A stretch of DNA of 15,817 nucleotides from Chloroflexota bacterium (GTDB taxonomy: Bacteria; Chloroflexota; Anaerolineae; Promineifilales; Promineifilaceae), in assembly GCA_008501785.1 (NCBI GenBank), contig QQUD01000789.1:1-15817 (forward strand), in the 5' to 3' direction. Position 1 is the first letter of the stretch. Every line of letters starts with the position of its first letter. Both the position numbers and the translations under genes were made by a program. Under the pieces are notes generated by a model that worked only from the letters and a program-made list of their open reading frames with translations, was not told where the DNA came from and did no database searches. Shown here piece after piece: positions 6,682 through 14,462 of this stretch.

Positions 6682-7638
6682 TTAGCTGTCACTCCCTGCA
6701 TTTACTAAACGTGGGTCCAAGGCATCTCGTAAGCCATCACCTAATAGATTGAATGCTAAAACGGTAATCGAAATAGCAATTCCAGGTACAAATACGAGAT
6801 GAGGAGCACTAAAAATCTGGTTACGTTCTGTACCGAGCATTGTTCCCCATTCAGGTGTTGGTGGTTGCGCACCTAAGCCTAGGAAAGATAACGCGGCTGT
6901 ATCTAAAATTGCAGTCGCAATGCCAAGAGACCCTAATACGATAAGGGGGGGTAGGGCATTGGGCAAAATACGACTAAATAAAATTTGGCTATTACTGGCA
7001 CCTAAGGCTCTTGATGCTTCTACATAATCAGTTTCTCGTACAGATAATACTGTTGCTCGAATAACACGAGCATAGGAAGGCATACTGACGATAGCAATGG
7101 CTAACATCGCATTGGTTAGACTTGGACCTAACACAAATACCAGGGCAATGGCTAACAGGAAAAAGGGAAAGGCCAGGATAATGTCCATTATCCGCATAAT
7201 AAGATTATCAACCCAGCCACCAATAAAACCGGCAATTGCTCCTAAAATAGTTCCGGAACTAATGGCGACGGTAATAACCGTGAACCCGATTCGCAAAGAG
7301 ACGCGGGTTCCATAAAGCATCCGGCTCAGCACGTCGCGAGCGTTGCCATCAAGCCCCAAAATGAACTGCGGAAGACTTTCATCGCATCCCAATGCATAAA
7401 TGCATGGTGAATCTCTCCGTTTGACATTTTCTTCTCCAATAAAATCTTCAAATGGATCATGTGGGGCAATTACCGGAGCAAAAATAGCTACGAAAATCAG
7501 AACTATTAAAATGCTTAACCCAAAAATCGCCGAACGTTGGCGAAAAATGCGGCGTAAGGTCAGTCTCCATAAACTATTGGATTTGTAATCTTGAATATCG
7601 GCAATATTGTCGTCAGGAATTTGAGCTACAATGGCCAT
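6682..7638 (-). CDS. Peptide-type ABC transporter permease, DppC/OppC family
   Basis: Inner-membrane subunit of a dipeptide/oligopeptide or nickel-type importer (BPD_transp_1 fold). The 318-aa length is normal. It has a cytoplasmic N terminus, a first helix at about 38-60 ending in the family hallmark FAPVIAPHDP, and a periplasmic insert. LGLDGNARDVLSRMLYGTR (94-112) matches the DppC consensus LGTDxxGRDVLSRLLYGxR. The ATPase-contact EAA loop is at about 207-228 (EASRALGASNSQILFSRILP). The ending DALDPR is also typical. The ATG at 7636-7638 has AAAGGA 7 bases upstream. It follows the DppB-like gene by 10 bases. Substrate cannot be told from the sequence. It contains no ACGGCCGT octamer. Confidence 0.95.
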   Translation of the reverse strand: MAIVAQIPDDNIADIQDYKSNSLWRLTLRRIFRQRSAIFGLSILIVLIFVAIFAPVIAPHDPFEDFIGEENVKRRDSPCIYALGCDESLPQFILGLDGNARDVLSRMLYGTRVSLRIGFTVITVAISSGTILGAIAGFIGGWVDNLIMRIMDIILAFPFFLLAIALVFVLGPSLTNAMLAIAIVSMPSYARVIRATVLSVRETDYVEASRALGASNSQILFSRILPNALPPLIVLGSLGIATAILDTAALSFLGLGAQPPTPEWGTMLGTERNQIFSAPHLVFVPGIAISITVLAFNLLGDGLRDALDPRLVNAGSDS

Positions 7639-7648
7639 AATGATTCCT

Positions 7649-8728
7649 TTAATCTAATCTAATTCGTGGATCTAAAAATGCGTAAGAAAGGTCAACTAAC
7701 AGATTAAAGAATACATAAATGAAAGCAATTACTACCACAAATCCTTGGATAACCGGAAAATCACGTGCAGTAATCGCCTCAAAAACGCTTAAGCCCACTC
7801 CGGGCAATGAAAAGATAGACTCTGTTAGAACGGCTCCTCCAAGAATACCCGCCAATTGCAAACCTGCTATGGTCACAACCGGCAGCAATGCATTCCTGAG
7901 CGCATGCCTACCAATAACTCGTCTTTCTCGCAGCCCCTTGGCTCGGGCCGTACGAATATAATCTAGTCCTAAAACTTCCAACATGCTTGACCGGGTCATG
8001 CGGGCAATAATAGACATGGGAATCGTGCTCAATGCCAGACCGGGTAATATTAAATGGATAAGGGTATCCCATAAGGTTTCCCAATTTCTAGTGAGAATTG
8101 AATTCAAGATATAGAGGTTGGAAAAAAATTCAAGCACAAGAAATCGGCCACTTCCCTCTACTGCTTCCCATTCCCAAATTTCATAAAATGGTTTGGGTGA
8201 GAGGCCTGGAGATAGTCGGCCCGATGGTGGAAGGGCGAACGGGGTATCTTTCAGGACAACCGCAAAAAAATAAATTAGCAGAAGCCCCAAGAAAAAGACG
8301 GGCATGGAAACCCCAAGGTTTGCGCCAAACATTGTTATGACATCAACAATTGAATTTCGCTTGACGGCAGATAAGATGCCTGCCGGGACACCGACAAGCA
8401 ATGCCAGAATCATTGCAGTTACACCAAGCTCGACAGTCATGGGGAGGCGTTCGGCCAAAATTTGGGTGATAGGTCGGCCGAAACGAATGGATTCGCCTAG
8501 ATCCCCACGTAATACATCACCCATATAAATTCCAAATTGAACAGGAATTGGTTTATCAAGGCCGTATTCTTGAGCAAAGCGTGCACATGTTTCGGCGCTT
8601 GCCTTTTCTCCAAGAATCGATTTGCATGGATCGCCAGGTATGGCACGAGCAAGCCCAAATACAACAACTAAGATAGAAAACAGAACAGGTATTGCCAAAA
8701 AAATGCGACGAATTGTATATTGAATCAT
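7649..8728 (-). CDS. Peptide-type ABC transporter permease, DppB/OppB family
   Basis: Partner membrane subunit of the DppC-like protein. The 359-aa protein begins MIQYTIRRIFLAIPVLFSIL, typical of the family, followed by the amphipathic PGDP and the EYGLDKP signature (54-60). The EAA loop is at about 256-284 (DYIRTARAKGLRERRVIGRH, then ALRNALLP). ESIFSLPGVG and the ending YAFLDPRIRL are also family hallmarks. The stretch about 158-215 is a longer extracytoplasmic insert than in the enteric DppB. The ATG at 8726-8728 has AGAAG upstream. It lies between the intercistronic hairpin and the DppC-like gene. No ATPase genes follow, so ATPases must come from elsewhere. It contains no ACGGCCGT octamer. 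Confidence 0.95.
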   Translation of the reverse strand: MIQYTIRRIFLAIPVLFSILVVVFGLARAIPGDPCKSILGEKASAETCARFAQEYGLDKPIPVQFGIYMGDVLRGDLGESIRFGRPITQILAERLPMTVELGVTAMILALLVGVPAGILSAVKRNSIVDVITMFGANLGVSMPVFFLGLLLIYFFAVVLKDTPFALPPSGRLSPGLSPKPFYEIWEWEAVEGSGRFLVLEFFSNLYILNSILTRNWETLWDTLIHLILPGLALSTIPMSIIARMTRSSMLEVLGLDYIRTARAKGLRERRVIGRHALRNALLPVVTIAGLQLAGILGGAVLTESIFSLPGVGLSVFEAITARDFPVIQGFVVVIAFIYVFFNLLVDLSYAFLDPRIRLD

Positions 8729-8754
8729 AGAGCTTCTCTACGGAGAATATATGC

Positions 8755-8788
8755 ATACGGGACGGCTGTTTTCACAGCCGTCCCGTAT
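8755..8788 (-). other. Strong intercistronic hairpin between the solute-binding and permease genes
   Basis: A perfect 15-bp stem (ATACGGGACGGCTGT and its complement) with a 4-base loop, between the end of the solute-binding gene (8838) and the DppB-like gene (8728). No T-run follows on the minus strand. In such operons a hairpin here usually stabilises the upstream mRNA or reduces read-through, giving excess binding protein. That role is inferred. Confidence 0.8.
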
Positions 8789-8837
8789 TTATTTGGGTCA
8801 ATGTTGATTAAATCGGTTCACGACTTAAAAACAACGC

Positions 8838-10583
8838 CTATTCTTCTGCAGGTTGGTTCATGAGGCCGTCCCACAAGTATGAGTAATACTCGAAGGCACC
8901 CGTGTTACCAGTGTGGTTTGGATTCGCTGCATCAATACCTGCGGCCCAGGAAGCGATGACGTCGTTTGCGTCGAAGTGTGATCCATCATGGAAAACAACG
9001 CCTTCACGCAGACTACAGGTCCAAACGGTTGAATCTTCGTTACCGACACATTCGGTTGCCAGAGCAGGTCTTGTTGCACCAGAGTCTAGTTCATACGCTA
9101 ACAAGGTCTCAACAACCTGGCGACATGGCCGTAATGACTCACCATCTGTTTCATCTGTGCAGTAGAGGCTGATGGGTTCGGCATTTTGCATAAAGACGAC
9201 TGTGTCTGCACCCGGATCGAGTAGCGCAAACTGTGTTGCGCCAAATGGCGGTACATAAGCATTTCCAAGCGTTGCCAATGCTGCATCTGCCGAAGCACCG
9301 TGAGCGATTGGAACCATAGGCACCAACTCTTTAAGTGCGTTGTTGGCTTGTTCATACAATGGTGCAGCTTCATCAACCGAAGCAATCGTGGATGCTTCTT
9401 TCAACACGTCGAAGACTTCTGGATGCGGATCCCCAAATTGCGGGTTCTCTTCACTAAAATGGAAGTCCAAGAAATTTGTCACATGAGGGTAGTCAGCACC
9501 CCAACCGAGCAGATAGAAACCATCTAAACGGCCGTTTGTTGATTCATCAATAAACGCGCCAGATTCCATCACCACAACTTCTGCTTCAATACCAAGATTG
9601 TCGCGTAATTGCGTCTGGAATTCTACAGCAACAGCACCGGGTTCTGGCAAATAGCCACGGAATACATCACGGTAGAAGATCGAAGTTTCAAATCCATCTG
9701 GGAAACCAGCTTCTGCTAACAGAGCTTTGGCACCTTCTGGATCAAATTCATACCATTCTTCACCTGCACAGCCATTAGGGATGGAACAGGGGGTAAAGTG
9801 AGAAGCAACTTCTGATCCTGCTGGGTAGAAGTTTTCCACAATCCGCTGACGATCAATACCCATAGCAACGGCTTTACGCACCAATGGGTCGCCAAATGGT
9901 TCGAACGTGTTGGTCATTGCCAGATAAAGTACGTTTGGATTCGCGCTGGGCAGCAACTGTAAATTGGGATCACCTTCAACGGCTTCGAAGTCATCTGGGC
10001 TGATATTTGTGATCATATGGACTGTGCCTGCTTGTAGTTCAAGCAAGCGAGCGGCACCTTCAGTACTCCAACGGAGAACGGCCGTTTCTGCAATTGCCGG
10101 TTCGCCCCAATAATCTTCAAATCGTTTGTAGATAACAGAGTCCCCACGAGCCCATTCTTCTACAAAGTAAGGTCCGGTACCAATCGGATTGTCTAAAATT
10201 TCGCCACCACCACCAGTTGCTTCAATATGCTCAGATGGCTGAATGCCAAATGGGGTGAAAGCTACCTTCGCCAGAAAAGCTGGGTCTGGTTTACAAAGAT
10301 TAAACTCAACTGTTAATTCATCCAAAGCTATAATGGAAAGAATCTTGCCACCATAATCACAATTGTCGGCTGCAACAGACATGGGAGCAAACTCTTCCAT
10401 GACTTCTTCTTCCATGACTTCTTCTTCCATAGCTTCTTCAGCTGCCGGTTCTTCAGCTGCCGGTTCTTCAGCTGCTGGTTCTTCGGCAGGTGGCTCAGTT
10501 TCCCCGCTGGTGCAAGCGACTAGCACCAGACCAAACAGGAAAAATAGGCTGATTAAAAGGGAAAGCTTTTGAATACTTTTCAT
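8838..10583 (-). CDS. ABC transporter solute-binding lipoprotein, SBP_bac_5 domain circularly permuted
   Basis: Captures peptides or a similar solute outside the membrane for the permeases downstream. It starts at the second ATG (10581-10583), 5 bases after AGGAGG; the ATG at 10584 is too close. The lipobox LVAC places the lipid Cys at 24. A Glu/Ala/Pro linker (about 25-73) made of 5-residue repeats follows. Residues 76-452 correspond to the middle and end of a normal family member: LSIIALDELTVEFNL, NPIGTGPYFVEEW, FEDYWGEP, VRKAVAMGIDRQRIV, FDPEGAKALLAEAGF, then VPIAHG. Residues 454-575 correspond to the normal beginning: LVETLLAYE-type segment, ALATEC, WTCSLREGVVFHDGSHFDAN, DVIASW, NPNHTG. 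The order is thus 2-1 instead of 1-2. Eight Cys in the domain may form disulfides. Reading frame is intact. Confidence 0.9.
   Translation of the reverse strand: MKSIQKLSLLISLFFLFGLVLVACTSGETEPPAEEPAAEEPAAEEPAAEEAMEEEVMEEEVMEEFAPMSVAADNCDYGGKILSIIALDELTVEFNLCKPDPAFLAKVAFTPFGIQPSEHIEATGGGGEILDNPIGTGPYFVEEWARGDSVIYKRFEDYWGEPAIAETAVLRWSTEGAARLLELQAGTVHMITNISPDDFEAVEGDPNLQLLPSANPNVLYLAMTNTFEPFGDPLVRKAVAMGIDRQRIVENFYPAGSEVASHFTPCSIPNGCAGEEWYEFDPEGAKALLAEAGFPDGFETSIFYRDVFRGYLPEPGAVAVEFQTQLRDNLGIEAEVVVMESGAFIDESTNGRLDGFYLLGWGADYPHVTNFLDFHFSEENPQFGDPHPEVFDVLKEASTIASVDEAAPLYEQANNALKELVPMVPIAHGASADAALATLGNAYVPPFGATQFALLDPGADTVVFMQNAEPISLYCTDETDGESLRPCRQVVETLLAYELDSGATRPALATECVGNEDSTVWTCSLREGVVFHDGSHFDANDVIASWAAGIDAANPNHTGNTGAFEYYSYLWDGLMNQPAEE
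10396..10500 (-). repeat. 15-bp tandem repeats encoding the acidic linker
   Basis: Seven in-phase 15-bp units. Plus-strand units at 10396, 10411 and 10426 read TCCATGACTTCTTCT or a variant; those at 10441, 10456 and 10471 read GCTGCCGGTTCTTCA or a variant; 10486 is degenerate. They encode EEVME and PAAEE repeats after the lipobox, so length can change without a frameshift. Confidence 0.85.
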
Positions 10584-10629
10584 CATCTCCTCCTAAAGAG
10601 ATATGTGGGTGAACAAAACATGCATCAAT

Positions 10630-10659
10630 GCTTGCTTCAAAATAATGAAGCTTGCTTCA
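10630..10659. repeat. Two direct repeats GCTTGCTTCA in the transporter leader
   Basis: Exact 10-bp copies at 10630-10639 and 10650-10659, 20 bp apart (about two helical turns). A single TGAAGC (10646-10651) can pair with either GCTTCA. They lie in the predicted 5' leader of the solute-binding gene and could be protein sites or alternative RNA hairpins. Confidence 0.6.
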
Positions 10660-10683
10660 GTGGTGAATTAGGTGAGGGTCTAA

Positions 10684-10712
10684 ATGGTAGCATGGCTTTA
10701 AAGTGTTGACAA
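10684..10712 (-). promoter_or_regulatory. Promoter of the transporter operon
   Basis: On the minus strand, -35 TTGTCA (10707-10712), 17-base spacer, -10 TACCAT (10684-10689) preceded by TGC (extended -10). It gives a leader of about 90 nt before the solute-binding gene. Confidence 0.55.
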
Positions 10713-10789
10713 ATTATTGACATAGTGCGAATTTTTAGTGTCATTTCGGTGTCATGTCATTCCTTTATTCGTGTAATCCATGATTTGGG

Positions 10790-10795
10790 TATAAT
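10790..10795 (+). promoter_or_regulatory. Likely -10 element of the polX operon
   Basis: A perfect TATAAT 47 bases before the polX start codon. No good -35 lies at the normal distance, so an activator or another sigma factor may be involved. Confidence 0.4.
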
Positions 10796-10842
10796 TGGAC
10801 TGGGTACAAACAGAGATAGAGACAGAGAGATGAAGTGGAATT

Positions 10843-12579
10843 ATGAATAATCGTGAAGTTATCAATATGTTCTCTCGGGTTGCAGATATGCTGGCGATTC
10901 GTGGTGATAAAATTCATCGTATTTTGGCGTATCGACGAGCGGCGGAAAACATTCAAGCATTGGGCCGGGATATTAATCAAGTTTATGAAGAAGCGGCGTT
11001 AACAGATATTCCAGGCATCGGAAAAACATTGGCCGAGAAGATCGAAGAGATGCTGACGACTGGGCAGCTAGCGTTTTATGAAAAGCTTAGTCAAGAAATT
11101 CCACCATCTTTGGTAGATATGCTGCGTGTCGAGGGATTAGGCCCCAAGCGAGTGAAGCAGATTTTTGAAACGCTGGGTGTGAAGACGATTGAGGAGTTAA
11201 CGGCCGTTGCTCGTGCCGGTAAGTTGCGTGAGCTGCCGCGTATGGGTGCCAAATCCGAAGCAAAACTGATTGCCGCCATCGAAGCGTTGGCCCGTCATGG
11301 TGATGAACGGACATTGTTAGGTGAAGCATGGCCAATTGCTCAACAAATTTTGGCTGAATTGGAAAATGTAGAGGGTGTGACGAAAACGGCCGTTGCCGGT
11401 TCTCTGCGCCGAATGCGTGAAACCATTGGGGATGTTGATTTGATGGTGGCGGCTGACGATGCTGAACCAGTGATGGAGCGATTTTGCACAATGGATAATG
11501 TAGAGGCTGTTGTGGGACGTGGCCCAACGAAATCACGAGTGACGCTGCTCAATGGTTTAGGTGTTGATTTGCGGGTGCTGCCTGCCGAGCGTTGGGGCAC
11601 GCTGCTGTCTTACTTTACCGGTAGCAAAAATCATAATGTGCGGCTGCGCGAACTGGCCTTGAAAAAAGGGTTGAGCCTGAATGAACATGCTTTTACACCT
11701 GAAGATGGCAGTCCAGAGATTTTATGTGCTGATGAAGCCGAGGTGTATCGCACCCTCGACATGCCATATATCCCGCCCATTTTGCGTGAAGATCGAGGTG
11801 AAATTGAAGCCGCGCAAGCCAATCAATTGCCAGCCTTGATTCAGATTGATGATATTATTTCTGATTTGCACATGCATTCCACCTGGTCTGATGGCAAAAT
11901 GTCGATTTTAGAAATGGCACAAGCAGCACAGGCGAGAGGATTGCAGTATATTGTGATTACCGATCATTCGGTGAGTCTGGGAATTGCCAACGGGCTTGAT
12001 GAAGAACGATTGTGGCAGCAGTCGCTGGAAGTGCGCGAAGCTGATGAAGCGATGGGAGCTGATTTTAGAGTGCTGCATGGTGTAGAAATGGAAATTAAGG
12101 CAGATGGTTCGCTTGATTACGAAGATTATGTATTGGAGGCGTTGGATTTTGTGATTGCCAGCCTGCATGTCAGCCTTAGTCAATCGCGTGAGCAGGTGAC
12201 AAATCGCCTGCTGAATGCGCTCCACAATCAGCATGTGGATATGATTGCGCATCCAACCGGAAGATTGCTGCCAGACCGAGCAGGGGCTGATTTAGATATG
12301 GATATGGTATTGCAAACGGCCGTTTCCACCAACACCATCCTCGAAATAAACGCCAATCCGCGTCGCCTAGATTTGCGGGACACGCATGTGCGTCGCGCTG
12401 TTGAACTCGGTGCCAAAATTGCTATCAACACAGATGCCCATCATGTCAATCATTTTCGATTTTTGCATTACGGCGTTGCTACTGCCCAGCGTGGGTGGGC
12501 AACGGCCGCAGATGTAGTCAATACGTGGCCTGTTGAGAAGTTTTTAAACTATTTAAACGAAAAAACGAGGGTAGCATGA
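10843..12579 (+). CDS. polX: DNA polymerase X with C-terminal PHP domain
   Basis: Bacterial family X polymerase for gap-filling DNA repair; the PHP part provides 3'-5' exonuclease or AP-endonuclease-like activity in characterised relatives. The 578-aa length fits. Helix-hairpin-helix segments lie at about 52-75 (LTDIPGIGKTLAEKI) and 95-115 (VEGLGPKRVKQI). The nucleotidyltransferase core has GSLRR (186-190), D197 and D199 in GDVDL, D242 in GVDLRV, and SYFTGSKNHN (256-265). The PHP domain (about 340-575) starts DLHMHSTWSDGK with H343 and H345, then ITDHS, HGVE, HPTGR and NTDAHH, so its metal ligands look intact. The ATG at 10843 is preceded by a weak GTGGA. Its stop overlaps the start of the phosphatase gene by 4 bases. 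Confidence 0.96.
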   Translation: MNNREVINMFSRVADMLAIRGDKIHRILAYRRAAENIQALGRDINQVYEEAALTDIPGIGKTLAEKIEEMLTTGQLAFYEKLSQEIPPSLVDMLRVEGLGPKRVKQIFETLGVKTIEELTAVARAGKLRELPRMGAKSEAKLIAAIEALARHGDERTLLGEAWPIAQQILAELENVEGVTKTAVAGSLRRMRETIGDVDLMVAADDAEPVMERFCTMDNVEAVVGRGPTKSRVTLLNGLGVDLRVLPAERWGTLLSYFTGSKNHNVRLRELALKKGLSLNEHAFTPEDGSPEILCADEAEVYRTLDMPYIPPILREDRGEIEAAQANQLPALIQIDDIISDLHMHSTWSDGKMSILEMAQAAQARGLQYIVITDHSVSLGIANGLDEERLWQQSLEVREADEAMGADFRVLHGVEMEIKADGSLDYEDYVLEALDFVIASLHVSLSQSREQVTNRLLNALHNQHVDMIAHPTGRLLPDRAGADLDMDMVLQTAVSTNTILEINANPRRLDLRDTHVRRAVELGAKIAINTDAHHVNHFRFLHYGVATAQRGWATAADVVNTWPVEKFLNYLNEKTRVA

Positions 12580-13814
12580 GCGGACTTGGCACAACAAGTG
12601 TGATTAGAAACACGTTTGTCGGCTTGGAAAAAGAGACGTTAGATGCGATTCGAGCTGTTGCTGAACGTCGCGAATATCCACCCAAAACAACCCTTTGTCA
12701 TCAGGGTGAAGTTGAGCACACATTTTACCTGGTTGTGAAAGGGCAGGTTGCCATTTCGCAAGTGATGGAAGATGGCCATGAACGACTGTTGGGGATGATT
12801 GGTCCCAATGGGTACTTTGGGGAGATGGGTTTAATTGATGATGCACCTCGTGTTGCCAATTGCATCACGCTTACGCCAACGACCGTGTTAGAGTTGACTG
12901 AGGAGCTGTTTGATCAGTTCGTGGAAGCCAGCCCAGTGCTAGCTTATTCGATTTTGCAGCGAATTTTGTCTAATGCGCGCCAGATTGACAAGATGAATAT
13001 TGAAGAATTGCGTGGCAAAAATGAAGCATTGGAAAAAGCATACATCGATTTAAAAGCAGCTCAAGAAAAAATTATTGAAAAAGAGCGGCTTGAACGAGAA
13101 TTAGAGTTGGCAGCAAATGTGCAAAATAGCCTTTTGCCGGGAGTACTCCCCCAATTTGATGATTATCGTTTTGCAGCGTATTTGCAGCCTGCACGGCAGG
13201 TTGGTGGTGATTTTTACGATGTGATGATATTGGATGATGAGCATGTCGGGGTGCTCATTGCTGACGTTGCGGACAAGGGTTTTCATGCAGCGTTGTTTAT
13301 GGCAGTGACGCGCACGTTGTTTTTGCAGGAAGGGAAGCGTTCTTTGTCTCCGGCTGTCGTGGCAACGGCCGTTCACCAGGGCATGCTCGATGTAGCTACC
13401 ACAGATGATACGTTTTTGACGGCATTTTACGGGGTGTTGCATAGGCCAACCGGCAAATTAACTTATGTGCGGGCTGCGCAAGATCGCCCACTTCATGCCC
13501 GACCTGATGTGCCAATCATGCCGTTGATGGGTGACGGCCGTTTCCTAGGCATGATGCAAGGCCTGATACTTAAAGAATACGAAATCCAGCTTCAAACTGG
13601 CGACAGACTGGTCATGTTTAGCGATGGCGTTGTTGATGCAGTCAATCCAAATGATGAAAGGTATGGGGGGAGGCGGTTGGAAACGGCCGTTCAAAAAGGT
13701 GTCAGACTTACTGCCCCTGAACTTGTTGAGCATATTGTGCAGAATGTTGTCGCTTTTCAAAAACATGCGGCTCCCTTTGACGATTTGACTTTATTGATTT
13801 TAGAAGCGAGATAG
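12576..13814 (+). CDS. Cyclic-nucleotide-binding-domain/PP2C (SpoIIE/RsbU-type) serine phosphatase
   Basis: Cytoplasmic signalling phosphatase, likely acting on an anti-anti-sigma (STAS) or similar phosphoprotein. The 412-aa protein has an N-terminal cNMP/Crp-like sensor (about 12-130) with the phosphate-binding cassette FGEMGLIDDAPRVANC (81-96). A coiled coil follows at about 135-180 (EELRGKNEALEKAYIDLKAA). The SpoIIE-type PP2C domain (about 180-412) begins with LAANVQNSLLPGVLP. Metal-site motifs are GGDFYD (210-215), IADVADKG (228-235), FSDGV (348-352) and FDDLTLL (401-407). The usual AGHNPPL motif is AAQDRPL. The start ATG overlaps the polX stop (ATGA) and has GAGGG upstream, so the two are translationally coupled. 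The effector ligand is unknown. Confidence 0.92.
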   Translation: MSGLGTTSVIRNTFVGLEKETLDAIRAVAERREYPPKTTLCHQGEVEHTFYLVVKGQVAISQVMEDGHERLLGMIGPNGYFGEMGLIDDAPRVANCITLTPTTVLELTEELFDQFVEASPVLAYSILQRILSNARQIDKMNIEELRGKNEALEKAYIDLKAAQEKIIEKERLERELELAANVQNSLLPGVLPQFDDYRFAAYLQPARQVGGDFYDVMILDDEHVGVLIADVADKGFHAALFMAVTRTLFLQEGKRSLSPAVVATAVHQGMLDVATTDDTFLTAFYGVLHRPTGKLTYVRAAQDRPLHARPDVPIMPLMGDGRFLGMMQGLILKEYEIQLQTGDRLVMFSDGVVDAVNPNDERYGGRRLETAVQKGVRLTAPELVEHIVQNVVAFQKHAAPFDDLTLLILEAR

Positions 13815-13821
13815 AGGATAG

Positions 13822-13884
13822 AGACTGGAGATTGGAGGTTGGAGATTGAGTGATTGTCAATCCCCCAGTCTCCAGTCCCCTTTT
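13822..13884 (+). terminator. Heptamer-repeat hairpin acting as likely terminator
   Basis: Four tandem 7-mers AGACTGG, AGATTGG, AGGTTGG, AGATTGA (13822-13849) are followed by an inverted copy CCAGTCTCCAGTC (13865-13877). GACTGGAGATTGG (13823-13835) pairs with it over 13 bp with one G-T, and CCCTTTT follows. It lies 8 bases after the phosphatase stop and just before the SH3b gene. Confidence 0.6.
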
Positions 13885-13888
13885 AATC

Positions 13889-14449
13889 ATGGCAAAATAT
13901 CAAATACCATCTGATCCGAGAAAAACGAACGAAAAACGAACGCGGCGAAATGATGAAAATCAGCCACCTGTTCCCTGGCGATATTTGGGGATGGGGGTTG
14001 TTGTTTCAATTGTTGGCATTGTAATAGCGGTTGCACTGGTGAATGCATTTTTATCGAAGCCGCCGCTGCCGGTAACGGCCGTTGAACCAACCATCATCAT
14101 ATTAACCGCCCCACCCAGCACAGCCCCCTCTGCAACCCCCGCGTTGGCAACGCCTACAGCGATTCCCACGTTTACGCCAATTCCCACACCAGATGTGGCA
14201 CTCGCCCCCGATGAACTTACAGTCGGCTTTTATGCTCAAGTTGCCAATACAGACGACTTTGGTGTGACGGTGCGCGGTGGCCCCAGCACCAGCAATGTGT
14301 CTTTGCTTGTGGCAGATGAAGGAACGATTTTGCTGATTATTGGTGGTCCCGAAGAGGCAGGGGAGTTTCTTTGGTGGCAGGTGCAGTTAGACGATGGCAC
14401 CGAAGGCTGGGCGGCTGGCTCGTTCTTGGTTCCTGCTGCTGCACCTTAA
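13889..14449 (+). CDS. Membrane-anchored SH3b-domain protein
   Basis: A 186-aa protein of unknown specific role. The N terminus is strongly basic (about 1-30), followed by one hydrophobic helix (about 34-55, GVVVSIVGIVIAVALVNAFL). Next is a Thr/Pro/Ala-rich spacer (about 60-105) and a C-terminal SH3b-like domain (about 110-182: LTVGFYAQVANTDDFGVTVR, GGPSTSNVSL, WWQVQLDDGTEGWAAGSFL). Such domains usually bind cell-wall peptides. The ATG at 13889 was preferred over the GTG at 13850, because the extra 13 residues would be encoded by the repeat hairpin. No ribosome site is obvious. An octamer at 14075 encodes TAV in the spacer. Same strand as polX but beyond the likely terminator. Confidence 0.82.
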   Translation: MAKYQIPSDPRKTNEKRTRRNDENQPPVPWRYLGMGVVVSIVGIVIAVALVNAFLSKPPLPVTAVEPTIIILTAPPSTAPSATPALATPTAIPTFTPIPTPDVALAPDELTVGFYAQVANTDDFGVTVRGGPSTSNVSLLVADEGTILLIIGGPEEAGEFLWWQVQLDDGTEGWAAGSFLVPAAAP

Positions 14450-14462
14450 ACTTGTTGATTGT

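Noticed and set aside
10396..10500. 15-bp repeats as a CRISPR or mobile repeat
   Set aside because: No spacers; the repeats are in frame and simply encode the acidic linker.
8838..10583. The odd solute-binding protein as a fusion of two different genes or a frameshift artefact
   Set aside because: The two parts together make exactly one complete domain in swapped order, in one uninterrupted frame with a single signal peptide.
13850..13888. GTG at 13850 as the start of the SH3b protein
   Set aside because: The extra residues are encoded by the repeat hairpin; the ATG at 13889 gives a normal basic, membrane-anchored N terminus.
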